From: Thalassomonas actiniarum
GTDB taxonomy: Bacteria; Pseudomonadota; Gammaproteobacteria; Enterobacterales; Alteromonadaceae
Direction: 5' to 3'
Length of the DNA: 64,000 nucleotides
Assembly: GCF_000948975.2 (NCBI RefSeq)
Contig: NZ_CP059735.1
Coordinates: 4,834,603-4,898,602, forward strand
In this document: one piece after another, positions 6,995-15,471 of the stretch
How the letters are laid out: each line of letters starts with the position of its first letter
Position numbering within the stretch: position 1 is the stretch's first letter
Notes under the pieces: model-generated
Told to the model about the DNA's origin: nothing
What the model saw: only the letters and a program-made list of their open reading frames with translations
The model's database searches: none
Position numbers and translations under genes: made by a program

Positions 6995-8083
6995 ATGCCC
7001 TTAACCGATAAAGCCGCAACCAGAAGCTTGTGCCTGGGGTTAGCCTTAGCCCAGGCACAAGCCTTTGCAACCACTGAGCTCGATGCCTGTTTGCTTACGG
7101 CATTAAAGTCAGCCGATGCCAACACCAGGGTGCAGCAGATACGCGCAGCCTGTTTAACTAACAAGCCTGCGCCCGAGCCAAAACTTACGTCCGAAATCAC
7201 GGCTGAACTAAATCAGGGCTCGAAAGACACAGAACTGGCACAAATCAGCCGTACTGACACAGCCGCGGCTAACGGCATGATTTCCAGCCGCCTGATTGCC
7301 GAAAGAACAACCGCCTTTGATCCTTTTGTGATCACCCCCCATAAGATGAATTACCTGTTACCCGCCAGTATCACGGACAATGTCAATACAGAGGTTTATC
7401 AGGGAGTGGACGCCTGGTCTGAAAATTTAACCAATACCGAGGCTAAATTTCAGTTAAGCATTAAGGTTCCCCTGAACCGGGAAGACCTGTTTATCCAGAA
7501 TGACGGGTTGTTCTTCGGCTTCACCCTGCAGTCCTGGTGGCAGGTATACTCCGATAATATTTCCAAGCCTTTTCGGGAAACCAATTACCAGCCGGAGGTT
7601 TTTTACCTCGCGCCGCTTAACTGGCATCCGGCAGGCGGCAATACCGGCTTTGCCCTGGGACTGGAACATCAGTCAAACGGCAGGTCCCAGCTGTTATCCC
7701 GCAGCTGGAACCGGCTATATCTGAACTTCCTTTATGAAAAAGACAATTTCGCCCTGTCATTTCGCCCCTGGTGGCGTCTGCCGGAAAGTAAAAAACAAAA
7801 CCCGCTTGACTCAGACGGCGATGACAATCCGGATATAAACGATTATATGGGGCATTTTGAACTGGCGCTGGTCTACAAATGGTCGGACTATGAATGGACA
7901 AGCCAAATCAGGGAAAATTTTGCCCGCCACCATGGCGCGCTGGAATTGGGCTTTACCTTCCCCCTTTGGGGAAAACTGCGCGGTTACGCCCAATACTCCC
8001 TCGGTTATGGCGAAAGCCTGATTGACTATAACCACTCCCAGCAAAGGTTCGGTTTGGGTATAGCGTTAACGGACGTGCTCTAG
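6995..8083 (+). CDS. pldA: Outer membrane phospholipase A (OMPLA)
   Basis: A calcium-dependent outer-membrane phospholipase that removes phospholipids misplaced in the outer leaflet. The 362-residue protein has an N-terminal export signal (hydrophobic residues about 10-25). A non-barrel extension of about 85 residues follows, then the OMPLA barrel. The catalytic His/Ser region is LGLEHQSNGRSQLLSRSWNRLYLNF, with HQSNGR and the downstream SWNR typical of the family. A DSDGDDNPDIND acidic loop lies between strands. The protein is longer than E. coli PldA (289 residues) because of the N-terminal extension. It follows the SDR gene by four bases without its own clear ribosome-binding site. Confidence 0.92.
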   Translation: MPLTDKAATRSLCLGLALAQAQAFATTELDACLLTALKSADANTRVQQIRAACLTNKPAPEPKLTSEITAELNQGSKDTELAQISRTDTAAANGMISSRLIAERTTAFDPFVITPHKMNYLLPASITDNVNTEVYQGVDAWSENLTNTEAKFQLSIKVPLNREDLFIQNDGLFFGFTLQSWWQVYSDNISKPFRETNYQPEVFYLAPLNWHPAGGNTGFALGLEHQSNGRSQLLSRSWNRLYLNFLYEKDNFALSFRPWWRLPESKKQNPLDSDGDDNPDINDYMGHFELALVYKWSDYEWTSQIRENFARHHGALELGFTFPLWGKLRGYAQYSLGYGESLIDYNHSQQRFGLGIALTDVL

Positions 8084-8094
8084 CTTTCAAGATA

Positions 8095-8115
8095 AAGCCG
8101 GTAAAACGCCGGCTT
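8095..8115. terminator. Possible bidirectional hairpin after pldA
   Basis: AAGCCGG (8095-8101) and CCGGCTT (8109-8115) form a 7-bp stem between the convergent pldA and alkyltransferase-like genes. There is no good T-run, so it is only a candidate. Confidence 0.5.
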
Positions 8116-8132
8116 AAACAACATCAATCAAT

Positions 8133-8489
8133 TTAAAATTCCAGCTGGAATAACAGCTCAGCCAGGTCCGGTTGCCACTGAAACTCTTTTAATTTAATGC
8201 GGCCGCCCAGCACCACCACCTGTTCCTCCTGCAACAGCTGTTTTTGCCGGATAAAGTTCTCGCTCGCTTCAGGAAAAGAAATTTTTCCGGCAGAATTAAT
8301 CACCCTGAACCAGGGCACAGGTTGGTTTTTCCAGCCATCTTCCGGCACTTTTCCCAGGGCTTTACCCACCAGGCGCGCCCTGCCCGGCAAGCCCGCCAGA
8401 TCGGCAACCTGGCCATAACAGGCGACCTTACCCGGGGGGATTAATTGCACCGTTTGCCAGATGCGGGCATAGTGGGGATTTATCGTCAT
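8133..8489 (-). CDS. Alkyltransferase-like protein (ATL, MGMT family)
   Basis: A 118-residue protein with the DNA-binding part of O6-alkylguanine-DNA alkyltransferase: IPPGKVACYGQVADLAGLPGRARLVGKAL, then PWFRVINSAGKISFP. In MGMT the active site is PCHR; here the cysteine is Trp (PWFR). This marks the ATL group, which binds alkylated DNA without repairing it and flags it for nucleotide excision repair. E. coli YbaZ is the usual comparison. It lies 24 bases downstream of the SDR gene at 8514 and is read in the same direction, so co-transcription is likely. Confidence 0.9.
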   Translation of the reverse strand: MTINPHYARIWQTVQLIPPGKVACYGQVADLAGLPGRARLVGKALGKVPEDGWKNQPVPWFRVINSAGKISFPEASENFIRQKQLLQEEQVVVLGGRIKLKEFQWQPDLAELLFQLEF

Positions 8490-8513
8490 TTAAAGCCCTT
8501 GCTTGAGATAACG

Positions 8514-9179
8514 CTACCAGGGTAATACCTGGCCGTTGGAGTGTTTAAAAACACCGGATTCTGCCAGAGTTAAACCGTCAATAAGCGCCACTAAGCGGCT
8601 GGCGGATTCATTAGCGCTGATATCGCCGCCATGATTGACCATCTCGGTTTGCACATAACCCGGGTGATAAATACCGACCGCTATATTATTGCCCGCCAAA
8701 TCTTTCGCCAAAGACATGGCTGCGGCATTTAACGCCGCCTTGGACATGCGGTAGCCGTAACGTCCACCCGAGCCGTTATCGGCGATGGAGCCCATACGTG
8801 AGGTGATCATGGCGATTTTACTGCCGGAAGACAAATTGGCCAACAAGGCATCTGCAACCCTTAGCGGCGCCAGGGCATTAACTTCAAATTGCTCACGTAT
8901 CGTAGTGCAGTTAAGATCACCTAAAGACTCATCCCGTAATATACCGGCATTACAGAGTAAAATATCGATATTCACGCCTTTAAGGGCCGCCACCATCTTG
9001 TCCAGCCCCTGCTCTGTGGCAACATCAACACCTGTGATCACCTGCACCTGTAAAGCATCAAGTTCCGCCGAGTTGTTTCGGCATAAGGCATACACTTGTG
9101 CCCCCTGCTTTTGGTATAAAGTCGCAAACGCCAGCCCTATGCCGCGATTGGCACCGGTAATAACAACGGTTTTATTCAT
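8514..9179 (-). CDS. SDR family oxidoreductase (C-factor-like)
   Basis: A 221-residue classical short-chain dehydrogenase. The cofactor motif is TGANRGIGLAFA (residues 8-19), NAG is in LLCNAGIL, and the catalytic pair is intact in RYGYRMSKAALN (YxxxK). The end (VFKHSNGQVLPW) is typical of the CsgA/C-factor-like subgroup, which is shorter than FabG. The substrate is unknown. It heads a likely two-gene operon with the ATL gene downstream. Confidence 0.88.
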   Translation of the reverse strand: MNKTVVITGANRGIGLAFATLYQKQGAQVYALCRNNSAELDALQVQVITGVDVATEQGLDKMVAALKGVNIDILLCNAGILRDESLGDLNCTTIREQFEVNALAPLRVADALLANLSSGSKIAMITSRMGSIADNGSGGRYGYRMSKAALNAAAMSLAKDLAGNNIAVGIYHPGYVQTEMVNHGGDISANESASRLVALIDGLTLAESGVFKHSNGQVLPW

Positions 9180-9285
9180 AAGAGTTCCCTTTAAAAAGCC
9201 GATTGAATAGTATTACTTTGGGGTGAGCAATAGATAACTCAACAACCAATAACAATAAATTTATCATCTAAAAAATAACAAGATT

Positions 9286-9864
9286 ATGCATAGCGAACTT
9301 TACCTGAATAAAAACTTTTCTTTATCCACCGCCCGGTTAACTTTAGTGCCGATGACAGACAGCCATTGGCATGAATTTAAGGCGCTCAAAGGAGATCCTG
9401 ATCTGATGGCCGATATCGGCGATATCTTAGACCAGCAGGCATTAAGCCAAGAGTTTCACCTCAGATCAGGCCCCTGGCAGGCAGAAGAAGGGCAGTGGTG
9501 CTCCCTGATGATATATAACAAAGCAGATGACGACTTTGTCGGCAGCTTCGGCTTTCGTATCGACAGTAAGGAAAACCGCCGCATGGAGCTGGGTTATTCT
9601 TTTTTAAAGCAAAGCCAGGGGCAAGGTTATGCCACGGAAGCCGGCGTCGCCCTGATCCGCTTTTTATTTGAACAGGTAAAAGTACGAAAGCTCATTGCCG
9701 CCTGCACCACAAGCAATATTGCCAGCTGGAAAATCATGGAGAAACTCTCCTTCACGCGTGAGGGCGTGTTGCAATCGGACATTTTTATCAACAACCGCTG
9801 GCATGACAGTTACCTGTACGGCTTAGTCAATCCACGGCCCCATGAAAGCAAACCGGGGCAGTGA
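9286..9864 (+). CDS. GNAT family N-acetyltransferase (RimJ/RimL type)
   Basis: A 192-residue acetyltransferase of the Acetyltransf_3 kind. TARLTLVPMTDSHW starts the fold, MELGYSFLKQSQGQGYATEAGVALIRF holds the acetyl-CoA binding Q/RGxGxA-like loop (QGQGYA), and CTTSNIASWKIMEKLSFTREGVL is the characteristic C-terminal segment. The acceptor (ribosomal protein, antibiotic or metabolite) is not predictable. There is no clear ribosome-binding site before the ATG at 9286. The gene is single, in a 106-base gap from the divergent SDR gene. Confidence 0.88.
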   Translation: MHSELYLNKNFSLSTARLTLVPMTDSHWHEFKALKGDPDLMADIGDILDQQALSQEFHLRSGPWQAEEGQWCSLMIYNKADDDFVGSFGFRIDSKENRRMELGYSFLKQSQGQGYATEAGVALIRFLFEQVKVRKLIAACTTSNIASWKIMEKLSFTREGVLQSDIFINNRWHDSYLYGLVNPRPHESKPGQ

Positions 9865-9896
9865 ATACAGCCCCGAAAACACCTTCAGGCAAATTA

Positions 9897-10763
9897 TCAG
9901 GCAGTTGCCCCCTTAGTCGCCATCGCAAGGAATTGATAAATTTTATCGTTAAGCTGTGGCGATTTAAGAATTTTCCTGTGCCCCAATCCCCGGGTTTCAA
10001 AAAACTCGGCATTTTCAAACGACGGCAACAAACGCCGGGATTCGCTGATAGGCACTTCCCTGTCATCGAGATCATGCACGATCAAAGTTGGCGTAGGGTT
10101 AGCGACATTTTGCTTGCTGGCATCTAATTCCGAGGGATGTACCCCCACCAGCTCGGAAGCAAAATCAATAAACTTACCAGTTGCCCTGCGGTTTAAGCCG
10201 ACAATTTTAGAAAAGCGCCTGAGCACATTTTCAATCGAAGACGGGCCCGAGACCAGCACCAGTTTGTCGGTTTCCAGCCCCCGGGATAGGGCTAAACTTG
10301 CCGCACCCGCTCCCATGGAATGGCCGATAACGGCATCAAATTTCCCCAGCTTTTCCTGGGCAAGCAACAGGGTTTGTACAAAAAGCTCCGCATTGGCCAT
10401 GTCCCCCTGCGATTTCCCGTGCGCCGGCATATCAAGTGCCGTGACCCGGTAACCCAGCTCAAGCAGCCGGGGCACTAAACCATACATTTGTGTCGCCCGG
10501 CTTTCCCAGCCATGGATCAACAATAAATTTTTGCCCTGGCTCGAAGCGGGATCTGCTACATCACCCTCCTGCCAGCAAATGGCACTGATGTTTTCATTAA
10601 GATTAAAACGCTCTCCCCGGTTTTCGGCTTTAAGCTCCCAGGCTTTCGGCTCACTGCGGCGCGGACGCATAAACATGGCTAAAGTCTTTTTAGCGGTTCT
10701 CGACGGGGCAATAAAACTCATCAGCTGATTTTTAATGCGGTAACTCATCAGGGCAAAATTCAT
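9897..10763 (-). CDS. Alpha/beta hydrolase, probably TetR-controlled
   Basis: A 288-residue hydrolase of the lysophospholipase/esterase type. LLIHGWESRATQMYGLVPRLLELGYRVTALDMPAHGKSQG holds the oxyanion region; VIGHSMGAGAASLAL is the nucleophile elbow (Ser about residue 152). TLIVHDLDDREVP supplies the acid, and RGLGHRKIL the His near 266. No signal peptide. A palindromic site at 10824-10837, about 60 bases before the start, matches one in front of the tetR gene at 10934, so the neighbouring regulator probably represses both. The substrate is unknown. Confidence 0.88.
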   Translation of the reverse strand: MNFALMSYRIKNQLMSFIAPSRTAKKTLAMFMRPRRSEPKAWELKAENRGERFNLNENISAICWQEGDVADPASSQGKNLLLIHGWESRATQMYGLVPRLLELGYRVTALDMPAHGKSQGDMANAELFVQTLLLAQEKLGKFDAVIGHSMGAGAASLALSRGLETDKLVLVSGPSSIENVLRRFSKIVGLNRRATGKFIDFASELVGVHPSELDASKQNVANPTPTLIVHDLDDREVPISESRRLLPSFENAEFFETRGLGHRKILKSPQLNDKIYQFLAMATKGATA

Positions 10764-10823
10764 GGGATTTTCCTCTTTGTCTATTGCTTGTTTACCTTAG
10801 CTTCAGCTTTACCACCAAAACAA

Positions 10824-10837
10824 ACCTGACGACAGGT
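10824..10837. promoter_or_regulatory. TetR-type operator before the hydrolase gene
   Basis: ACCTGACGACAGGT is a near-perfect inverted repeat. It shares ACCTGACG..AGGTAGGT with the site before the tetR gene at 11519 (read on the opposite strand). Confidence 0.65.
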
Positions 10838-10933
10838 AGGTAAAACAAGCAAAATTTTTTTCAGATACTTCTTACGGCTAATTTTCAGGCGACAATGGCG
10901 ATAGCTTAACCTTTAACCTAGCACCTGCTGCCA

Positions 10934-11512
10934 TTACTCGTTGATGTTTAAATAACTTTCAATCACTTTAATACAGGCATCAAAAGACATCGCCTGCTCT
11001 TCGACCCGGCTTATCAGCACAGCCCCCTGCAGGCTGGATAAAATCCAGCAGGCAAGCGCTCCGGCATCTTGCCCGTGACCGGTAAACTCTCCCTGCTTTA
11101 ATCCGGCCTCGATAATCTCGGTCACGCCTTTTTGCTGGACGCTGATCACTCGCCTGACACTTTGCTGTACTTGCTCAGACTGGCTCTCCCATTCGGCGGC
11201 AAAAGCGCCTCCCGGACAAATTTTGTGCCCCGGACCGATATAACGGATATAGATGGAAAAAAAATACCTGAGCCGGCGGCTGGGAGATTTTTCCCTGCCG
11301 CGGGCAAAGCTGGCTTTGAGATCTTCACAAGCCCTGTCCATCAGTGCCACAGATAAATCATCTTTACTTTCAAAGTGATAATACATGCTGCCCTTTTTAA
11401 TGCCGACGCGGTTGGCCAGCTCCTGGAAGCTGACGCCGCTGATAGACAGGCGCTGCACCATGTCCATGGCAACATCGAGTATTTCACTTCGGGTATCTTT
11501 TGCGATCTTCAT
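10934..11512 (-). CDS. TetR/AcrR family transcriptional regulator
   Basis: A 192-residue repressor. The N-terminal helix-turn-helix is typical: RSEILDVAMDMVQRLSISGVSFQELANRVGIKKGSMYYHFESKDDL (residues 9-53). The C-terminal ligand domain contains GPGHKICPGGAFAAEWE, with a conserved cysteine seen in the TetR_C group related to AcuR/YxaF. The palindrome ACCTTACGTCAGGT lies 6 bases before its start and recurs before the hydrolase gene just downstream. This points to autorepression and control of the hydrolase; the inducing ligand is unknown. Confidence 0.9.
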   Translation of the reverse strand: MKIAKDTRSEILDVAMDMVQRLSISGVSFQELANRVGIKKGSMYYHFESKDDLSVALMDRACEDLKASFARGREKSPSRRLRYFFSIYIRYIGPGHKICPGGAFAAEWESQSEQVQQSVRRVISVQQKGVTEIIEAGLKQGEFTGHGQDAGALACWILSSLQGAVLISRVEEQAMSFDACIKVIESYLNINE

Positions 11513-11518
11513 AAACCT

Positions 11519-11532
11519 ACCTTACGTCAGGT
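11519..11532. promoter_or_regulatory. TetR-type operator before the tetR gene
   Basis: ACCTTACGTCAGGT is a palindrome of the form ACCTnACGTnAGGT immediately upstream of the regulator's start codon. It is the second copy of the motif at 10824. Confidence 0.65.
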
Positions 11533-11629
11533 TAGTTGTTTTTTCAAGCAAATAAATTAAATTGCCAACAAAATGGTTCAAGGCAGAATCAGCCAGCAGA
11601 TAAAGCCATTAGCCTGCATGATGCACTTT

Positions 11630-12310
11630 TCACAGCAGATAACGATGGTTAAAACGTTTTAAACCAGCCTTGTTAAACCGGATCACCCGGCTGTCAGGAT
11701 CCCTGGCTGCCCACCCTTTATCAAGCACATCCTCTAAAATCCACTGACCGAGTGAACCCGCCAGATGAAAGCGCCGCTCACTCCAGTCCAGACAAGACTT
11801 ACAAAGCGGACGTTTTTTACTTGTTAAGATCTCAAGCTCCAACCCCAACGCACTGAAAAATTCCTGCCCCAGCGCCGTGAGCATCAGCTGTGACTCGCTC
11901 GTATCCCGGATATAACCCCGGCCGAGCAAACTGTCATACAGGGCAACACTCATCTCCCCTGCCAGGTGGTCATAACATATCCGGGCCAACCTTAAATCAG
12001 GATCAGCGGGGCCGGTTTTCACCCCGGAAGTGGCCGTTTTCGCCGAAATATTTAACAAGGTTTCCAATAACTGGGCGATATCCGCCCCGCTGAGCTGAAA
12101 ATACTTATGCCGCCCCTGCTTGCGCACCACCAGCAGTTTAGCCGCTACCAGTTTGGCCAAATGGCTGCTGGCGGTTTGTGCGGTGATATCCCCTTCCAGG
12201 GCCAATTCGGTTGCGGTAAGGGCTTTTCCCGCCATTAAGGCAATCAACATTTTTGCCCGGGCGGGCTCGGCTATCATTGCCGAAAGCGTAGCGATATCGG
12301 GTTCTTGCAT
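11630..12310 (-). CDS. ArsR-type helix-turn-helix regulator with C-terminal extension
   Basis: A winged-helix regulator of about 226 residues, much longer than classical ArsR (about 100). The DNA-binding part reads MIAEPARAKMLIALMAGKALTATELALEGDITAQTASSHLAKLVAAKLLVVRKQGRHKYFQL. A long domain follows with CKSCLDWSERRFHLAGSLG, a segment typical of this extended ArsR group. The frame extends to an ATG at 12388, but the ATG at 12310 has GGAG about nine bases upstream and fits family starts. It is divergent from the NIPSNAP and monooxygenase genes, which it may regulate (inference). The two cysteines could bind metal or sense redox. Confidence 0.85.
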   Translation of the reverse strand: MQEPDIATLSAMIAEPARAKMLIALMAGKALTATELALEGDITAQTASSHLAKLVAAKLLVVRKQGRHKYFQLSGADIAQLLETLLNISAKTATSGVKTGPADPDLRLARICYDHLAGEMSVALYDSLLGRGYIRDTSESQLMLTALGQEFFSALGLELEILTSKKRPLCKSCLDWSERRFHLAGSLGQWILEDVLDKGWAARDPDSRVIRFNKAGLKRFNHRYLL

Positions 12311-12468
12311 GCCGCTAGACTCCATTTCCGATAATTTTAAATTTCCCCTAGCTTGCCATAAAAAAGACTCAAACAGTTCGGGCTGCATCGAAGCATAACA
12401 TTTTCAAAGCGATAACATGCGCTAAAACCCGATTACAGCCAAGATGACAAACTAAAGAGGTAAAGCCA

Positions 12469-12819
12469 ATGACCATCACCTGTTTTATCGAATACAAACT
12501 CGATCCCGCAAAAATCGATGAATTTCACCAATACGCCAGAAACTGGGGAGAAATCATCCCCGCCTGCCAGGGAGAGCTGCTCGGTTATTTCCTGCCCCAC
12601 GAAGGCACCAATAATATCGCCTACGGCTTAATCAACTTTGCTTCGCTGGCAGCATACGAGCAATACCGGTACAGGTTAAAACAAGACACTGGCGGCAAAG
12701 AGAATTTTGCCTTTGCCCGCCAGAGCCGGTTTATCCTGGAAGAGAAACGCAGCTTTTTAACCCCGGTGGCGGAAACCTTGTTCAGGCAGGAGTTAACGGA
12801 TAAGCAGGAGCAGGATTAA
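12469..12819 (+). CDS. NIPSNAP family protein
   Basis: A 116-residue dimeric alpha+beta barrel protein. The opening [55 protein letters not shown] matches the NIPSNAP domain, in which a sheet strand, helix and the GxxLGYF-like turn recur. RSFLTPVAE closes the protein. The role of bacterial NIPSNAP proteins is not fixed. The start has AGAGG about nine bases upstream. It is followed after one base by a second alpha+beta barrel protein, so the pair forms an operon opposite an ArsR-type regulator. Confidence 0.88.
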   Translation: MTITCFIEYKLDPAKIDEFHQYARNWGEIIPACQGELLGYFLPHEGTNNIAYGLINFASLAAYEQYRYRLKQDTGGKENFAFARQSRFILEEKRSFLTPVAETLFRQELTDKQEQD

Positions 12820-12820
12820 C

Positions 12821-13168
12821 ATGATAGCGGTTATCTTTGAAGTCTGCCTTCACAGCAGCACAAAAGAGGATTATTTTATCCTGGCCGGCAAATTAAAAAC
12901 CCGGCTGGAAAAGGTCAACGGCTTTATCTCGGTAGAGCGCTTTCAAAGTTTACAAGACCCGGATAAATACTTGTCGCTCTCGTTCTGGCAAAACGAACAA
13001 GCCGTCAAAGCCTGGCGCAACACCCTGGCGCACAGACAGGCACAAAAGGCCGGACGGGACGGTATTTTTAGCAACTACCGTATCCGGGTGGCCTCGGTGC
13101 TGCGCGATTACGACATGGATAACGGGGCTCAATCGCCAGAAGACAGCCACTTAATACACCATAGCTGA
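12821..13168 (+). CDS. Antibiotic biosynthesis monooxygenase (ABM) domain protein
   Basis: A 115-residue protein with the ABM fold: MIAVIFEVCLHSSTKEDYFILAGKLKTRLEKVNGFISVERFQSLQDPDKYLSLSFWQNEQAVKAWRN, then HRQAQKAGRDGIFSNYRIRVASVLRDY. The order of the strand, GFIS, SLSFW and the HRxAQ segment is diagnostic. Members oxidise quinone-like or heme substrates without cofactors, or simply act as stress proteins. It begins one base after the NIPSNAP stop. The last 20 residues are polar and outside the domain. Confidence 0.88.
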   Translation: MIAVIFEVCLHSSTKEDYFILAGKLKTRLEKVNGFISVERFQSLQDPDKYLSLSFWQNEQAVKAWRNTLAHRQAQKAGRDGIFSNYRIRVASVLRDYDMDNGAQSPEDSHLIHHS

Positions 13169-13401
13169 CCCCCTGATAATCCCTTTCCCCCGAATAACAG
13201 GAAGCGCAGCAGCAAGCCCTTCCTGTTTCCCCGCGGACATTCTTAGCCAAGAGTTATGCTCTCGATAAAAAACATTAGCAATATTGAATATTTACAGGTA
13301 ATTTATTGGTTAAAATTAAATCAGCATAAGCTGCCAGCTTGCCGTTTAAAAAAACTGTGGCTAGATCGCATCACAAATAATAACAATGAATGGAATTTAT
13401 C

Positions 13402-14568
13402 ATGCTCAACCGTTTAAACATTAAACTGCTCTTGCCGCCGGCCCTGGTGGGCATAGTTTTTATTCTCGCCTTAAGTATTTTTGCACAAAAGTTAAGCCAC
13501 CTGGCCCTGATGGCTACCCTCGTTATCATGCTTGGCCTGCAACTGTTGAGCGCTTACCTTTACTCACAGCAGTTTCTCTCCAAACGTTTAACCCGGCTGA
13601 AAAGTTACCTGGAGTTAGTGATCAGTGTCGATCAGGCGCCGGAAAAACCCATTACCGACAGAGTCCCGGATGACCTGGGAGATATTATCAACGGCTTAAG
13701 CGCCTTTATTGCCGAGCTGGCAGAGATGATCGCCGATATTCGCCGCGAATCCGATGCGCTGCGTCAGGGGTCAACCCGACTGGCGGCTCAAATGGGCGAG
13801 TCTGTCGGCGCCGTGGGTGAATCTGCCAGGGAAATAGATCAAATGGCACAATCCATCGAACAGGTGGCCGCCACCTCAACAGTGTTATCACAAAGCGCCG
13901 CCAAAGTCAGCCATACCAGCAGCGAAGTGATGTCGATATTAGCCCGGGGCAGTTCATCGTCGAGCACCAGCCAGCAAAGCATGTCGGCGGTTGCCGAAGA
14001 GGTCAATACCATGGCAAAAGAGCTGGCCTTGTTACAGGAAGAATGTTCGCGCATAGGCACGGTGCTGGATGTGATCCGCGGCATTGCCGAGCAAACCAAT
14101 TTGCTGGCGTTAAATGCCGCTATTGAAGCCGCCCGCGCCGGCGAACAGGGGCGGGGCTTTGCCGTGGTTGCCGATGAAGTCAGGGCCCTGGCCCACAGGA
14201 CCCAGGAGTCAACGGTAGAAATTCAAGCCATGGTCGAAGGACTGCAGAGCAAATCCACCAATGCCGTCAATGCCATCGCCAAAGGGCAGGCTCTTACCCG
14301 CGAGAGCCTGGAGCATTCATCCGGTGTGGTCGAGGCCCTGGAGCAAATCGGCAATGTCTTTACCGAGGTCGATAACCTGACCTCACAAATCGCCAGCGGT
14401 ACCGAAGAGCAGCAACAATCCACCGCTTCGGTCAATGAGAACATGTCGACAGTGGTGCACTTAAGCCGGGAAATCACCACAGGGCTGGGTTCGGTTGCCA
14501 AGCATGCCACAGAGCAGCAACAAACCTCGGAAGTGGTAGATACCACCTTAAACCGTATTTGCGTTTAA
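13402..14568 (+). CDS. Methyl-accepting chemotaxis protein without periplasmic sensor domain
   Basis: A 388-residue transducer feeding CheA/CheW. Two hydrophobic segments (about residues 8-26 and 32-50) are separated by only a few residues, so there is no periplasmic ligand domain. A HAMP-like linker follows (about 55-105), then the long coiled coil with the conserved signalling hairpin [49 protein letters not shown]. No C-terminal CheR-binding pentapeptide is seen. Signals are likely sensed in or near the membrane. An in-frame ATG lies at 13390, but MLNRLN at 13402 looks like the natural start. Confidence 0.92.
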   Translation: MLNRLNIKLLLPPALVGIVFILALSIFAQKLSHLALMATLVIMLGLQLLSAYLYSQQFLSKRLTRLKSYLELVISVDQAPEKPITDRVPDDLGDIINGLSAFIAELAEMIADIRRESDALRQGSTRLAAQMGESVGAVGESAREIDQMAQSIEQVAATSTVLSQSAAKVSHTSSEVMSILARGSSSSSTSQQSMSAVAEEVNTMAKELALLQEECSRIGTVLDVIRGIAEQTNLLALNAAIEAARAGEQGRGFAVVADEVRALAHRTQESTVEIQAMVEGLQSKSTNAVNAIAKGQALTRESLEHSSGVVEALEQIGNVFTEVDNLTSQIASGTEEQQQSTASVNENMSTVVHLSREITTGLGSVAKHATEQQQTSEVVDTTLNRICV

Positions 14569-14598
14569 AAAGCCGGAACCAGCGCTTCAGGCGAGAAC

Positions 14599-14766
14599 CC
14601 CCGGAGCACGATTAACGGCCCGGTTGCTTGTTGCGCTGCTGTGCCAGTAATTGCAGCTGCTTGGATTGTTCATGCAATTTGGAGATAACCCCGGGGCGCG
14701 ATTAACGGCCCGATTGCTTGTTACGCTGCTGTGCCAGTAATTGCAGCTGCTTGGATTGTTCGTGCA
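14599..14766. repeat. 90-bp-offset direct repeat at the 3' end of a PilZ-type gene
   Basis: About 78 bases are present twice, 90 bases apart (14599-14676 and 14689-14766), with only a few mismatches. Copy 2 is the real gene end (EQSKQLQLLAQQRNKQSGR and stop). Copy 1, beyond the stop, is a leftover that would read nearly the same peptide. Confidence 0.85.
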
Positions 14767-15316
14767 GGCTGGTACGCACCAGCACTTCCCTGTCTTCATC
14801 GCGGATATAATGGAAAATCACTTTATAGTGATTCATCTCCTGGTGTCGCTCGACATCGATAATTTCTCCCAAACAAAACACCGCACAATGATCTTGCAGG
14901 AAGAACATTTTCATTTCCAACATCTGGTGAAGCTTAAACTGCTCCTCAGTGGCAAAAATAATACCGCCGCCGCCGAATTTAATGCCCTGGTAACGGTATT
15001 GCTCATCGTCCTGCTGGCTAAGGATATAACCGACCAATAAATCGATTTTTTGCGCCTGGTGGTTTAAAAATTCCACCAAATGGCTCGCCACCCCGCTTAA
15101 CCCCTGAAGCGGCCTTAACGCCGACTGATCCACGCTGGAGATATCGCTGGAAATTTTAAAGGGTAAGGGGATCCTTTCCATAAACGCGTTATAGTCCGGC
15201 ACCTGATCGCCATCAAGGGGAATAAGGTTTACGGTAAATTCGTTTTCTATCGAGAAAAATTCATTGAACTGTTGTAGCTTCGAATCACGCTCGGATGCTG
15301 ACTCTGCTCCTGACAT
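14702..15316 (-). CDS. PilZ domain-containing protein (atypical)
   Basis: A 204-residue cytoplasmic protein. It resembles a gammaproteobacterial family of PilZ-annotated cyclic-di-GMP effectors: a first part with IPLPFKISSDISSVDQSALRPLQGLS, a helix IDLLVGYILSQQDDEQYRYQGIKFGGGGIIF, then strand-rich LEMKMFFLQDHCAVFCLGEIIDVE and the tail EDREVLVRTSLHEQSKQLQLLAQQRN. The canonical RxxxR and (D/N)xSxxG motifs are not obvious, so nucleotide binding is uncertain. Its 3' end has been tandemly duplicated past the stop codon. Confidence 0.65.
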   Translation of the reverse strand: MSGAESASERDSKLQQFNEFFSIENEFTVNLIPLDGDQVPDYNAFMERIPLPFKISSDISSVDQSALRPLQGLSGVASHLVEFLNHQAQKIDLLVGYILSQQDDEQYRYQGIKFGGGGIIFATEEQFKLHQMLEMKMFFLQDHCAVFCLGEIIDVERHQEMNHYKVIFHYIRDEDREVLVRTSLHEQSKQLQLLAQQRNKQSGR

Positions 15317-15402
15317 AGCGGCTTACCTGAAATAACTTTACCTTTGATTATAAAGATAAAAACAGACAAGGTCTAATAACATCACAGCCTTTGCCTGCAT
15401 CA

Positions 15403-15448
15403 AAAAACAAAACAGCACCGGGTAAAGCGATTAGCTTTCTCCGGCGCT
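15403..15448 (-). terminator. Terminator of the GDPD lipoprotein gene
   Basis: AGCACCGG/CCGGCGCT (15414-15421 and 15441-15448) with an inner AAAGC/GCTTT stem. On the minus strand the hairpin is followed by a T-rich run. Confidence 0.7.
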
Positions 15449-15471
15449 TTGTTTCCAAACAGGATAAAGGA

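Noticed and set aside
14587-14799. Open frame of 70 codons with an internal repeat
   Set aside because: It is another frame of the duplicated PilZ gene end and has no ribosome-binding site.
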